This document shows positions 63,237 through 64,000 of a stretch of DNA of 64,000 nucleotides, piece after piece. Both the position numbers and the translations under genes were made by a program. Source of the stretch: Parerythrobacter_A sp963799315 (GTDB taxonomy: Bacteria > Pseudomonadota > Alphaproteobacteria > Sphingomonadales > Sphingomonadaceae); assembly GCA_963799315.1 (NCBI GenBank), contig CAWCWP010000003.1, positions 1 through 64,000 on the forward strand. The letters are read 5' to 3'. Position 1 is the first letter of the stretch. Each line of letters opens with the position of its first letter. The notes below the pieces were generated by a model, which saw only the letters and a list, made by a program, of their open reading frames with translations, was not told the DNA's origin and did not search any database.

Positions 63237-64000
<764 letters not shown>

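Overview
The window is a high-GC alphaproteobacterial chromosome segment, most likely from Sphingomonadales and probably Erythrobacteraceae. This rests on the gene families (CC_3452-type and DUF4136 secreted proteins, NodT-type outer-membrane lipoprotein, UPF0262, DUF3072, Tim44-like adaptor) and on the alphaproteobacterial order dnaA-rpsT-mutM-ubiE-ubiB-coaBC-dut. The dispersed repeats also look like ones I recall from sphingomonads. I saw no rRNA, tRNA, CRISPR array, prophage or transposase.

Layout. 0-8 kb: a ZnuD-like TonB receptor, then a minus-strand run of putA, a small secreted protein, dcd and a saccharopine-dehydrogenase-like reductase. 8-13.6 kb: a DevBCA-type ABC exporter with its own outer-membrane channel and a divergent TetR regulator over a twin-palindrome operator. 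13.6-28 kb: housekeeping genes (ftsH, rpoZ, dnaB, cdd, galE, rpmJ) among small envelope and hypothetical genes. 27-28.2 kb: an AT-rich PD-(D/E)XK-DUF4268 gene beside comM. 30.7-34.1 kb: the ribosome/membrane-biogenesis cluster rpmH-rnpA-yidD-yidC-engB. 34.3-42 kb: GST, dapE, a dicarboxylate/glutamate symporter, nth, dapB, cobB, moeB, and an AT-rich accessory patch with a 55-residue membrane protein and an HTH/zinc-ribbon regulator. 42-50.6 kb: dnaA-rpsT-mutM-ubiE-ubiB-coaBC-dut. 50.6-64 kb: envelope and export genes (murJ, secB, Tim44-like, mltA, smr), trpS, aroC, and ruvA and ruvB separated by a DsrE-family gene and a repeat-flanked spacer.

Two things dominate. First, sequence quality. I infer about 35 single-base indels (about 25 insertions, 10 deletions) inside conserved genes. 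Only one lies before 28 kb; the rest fall in patches at 28.5-41.7, 44.4-49.6 and 57.8-63.3 kb. Many hit essential genes (yidC, engB, coaBC, mutM, ubiE, aroC, ruvA, ruvB), so they are far more likely uncorrected assembly errors than biology. Two genes carry compensating pairs that keep the frame open but replace a stretch of protein. Frameshifted genes below are given full extents. Second, there are four kinds of dispersed hairpin or inverted-repeat elements; two copies sit inside genes (the C-terminus of dapE and the linker of the Smr protein).

I did not find a convincing new multi-gene system. The best leads are the hairpin-plus-iteron repeat family, the lone PD-(D/E)XK-DUF4268 gene, the HTH/zinc-ribbon regulator with a palindrome over its own promoter, the RnpA-YidD in-frame fusion and the unusually long CoaBC linker.
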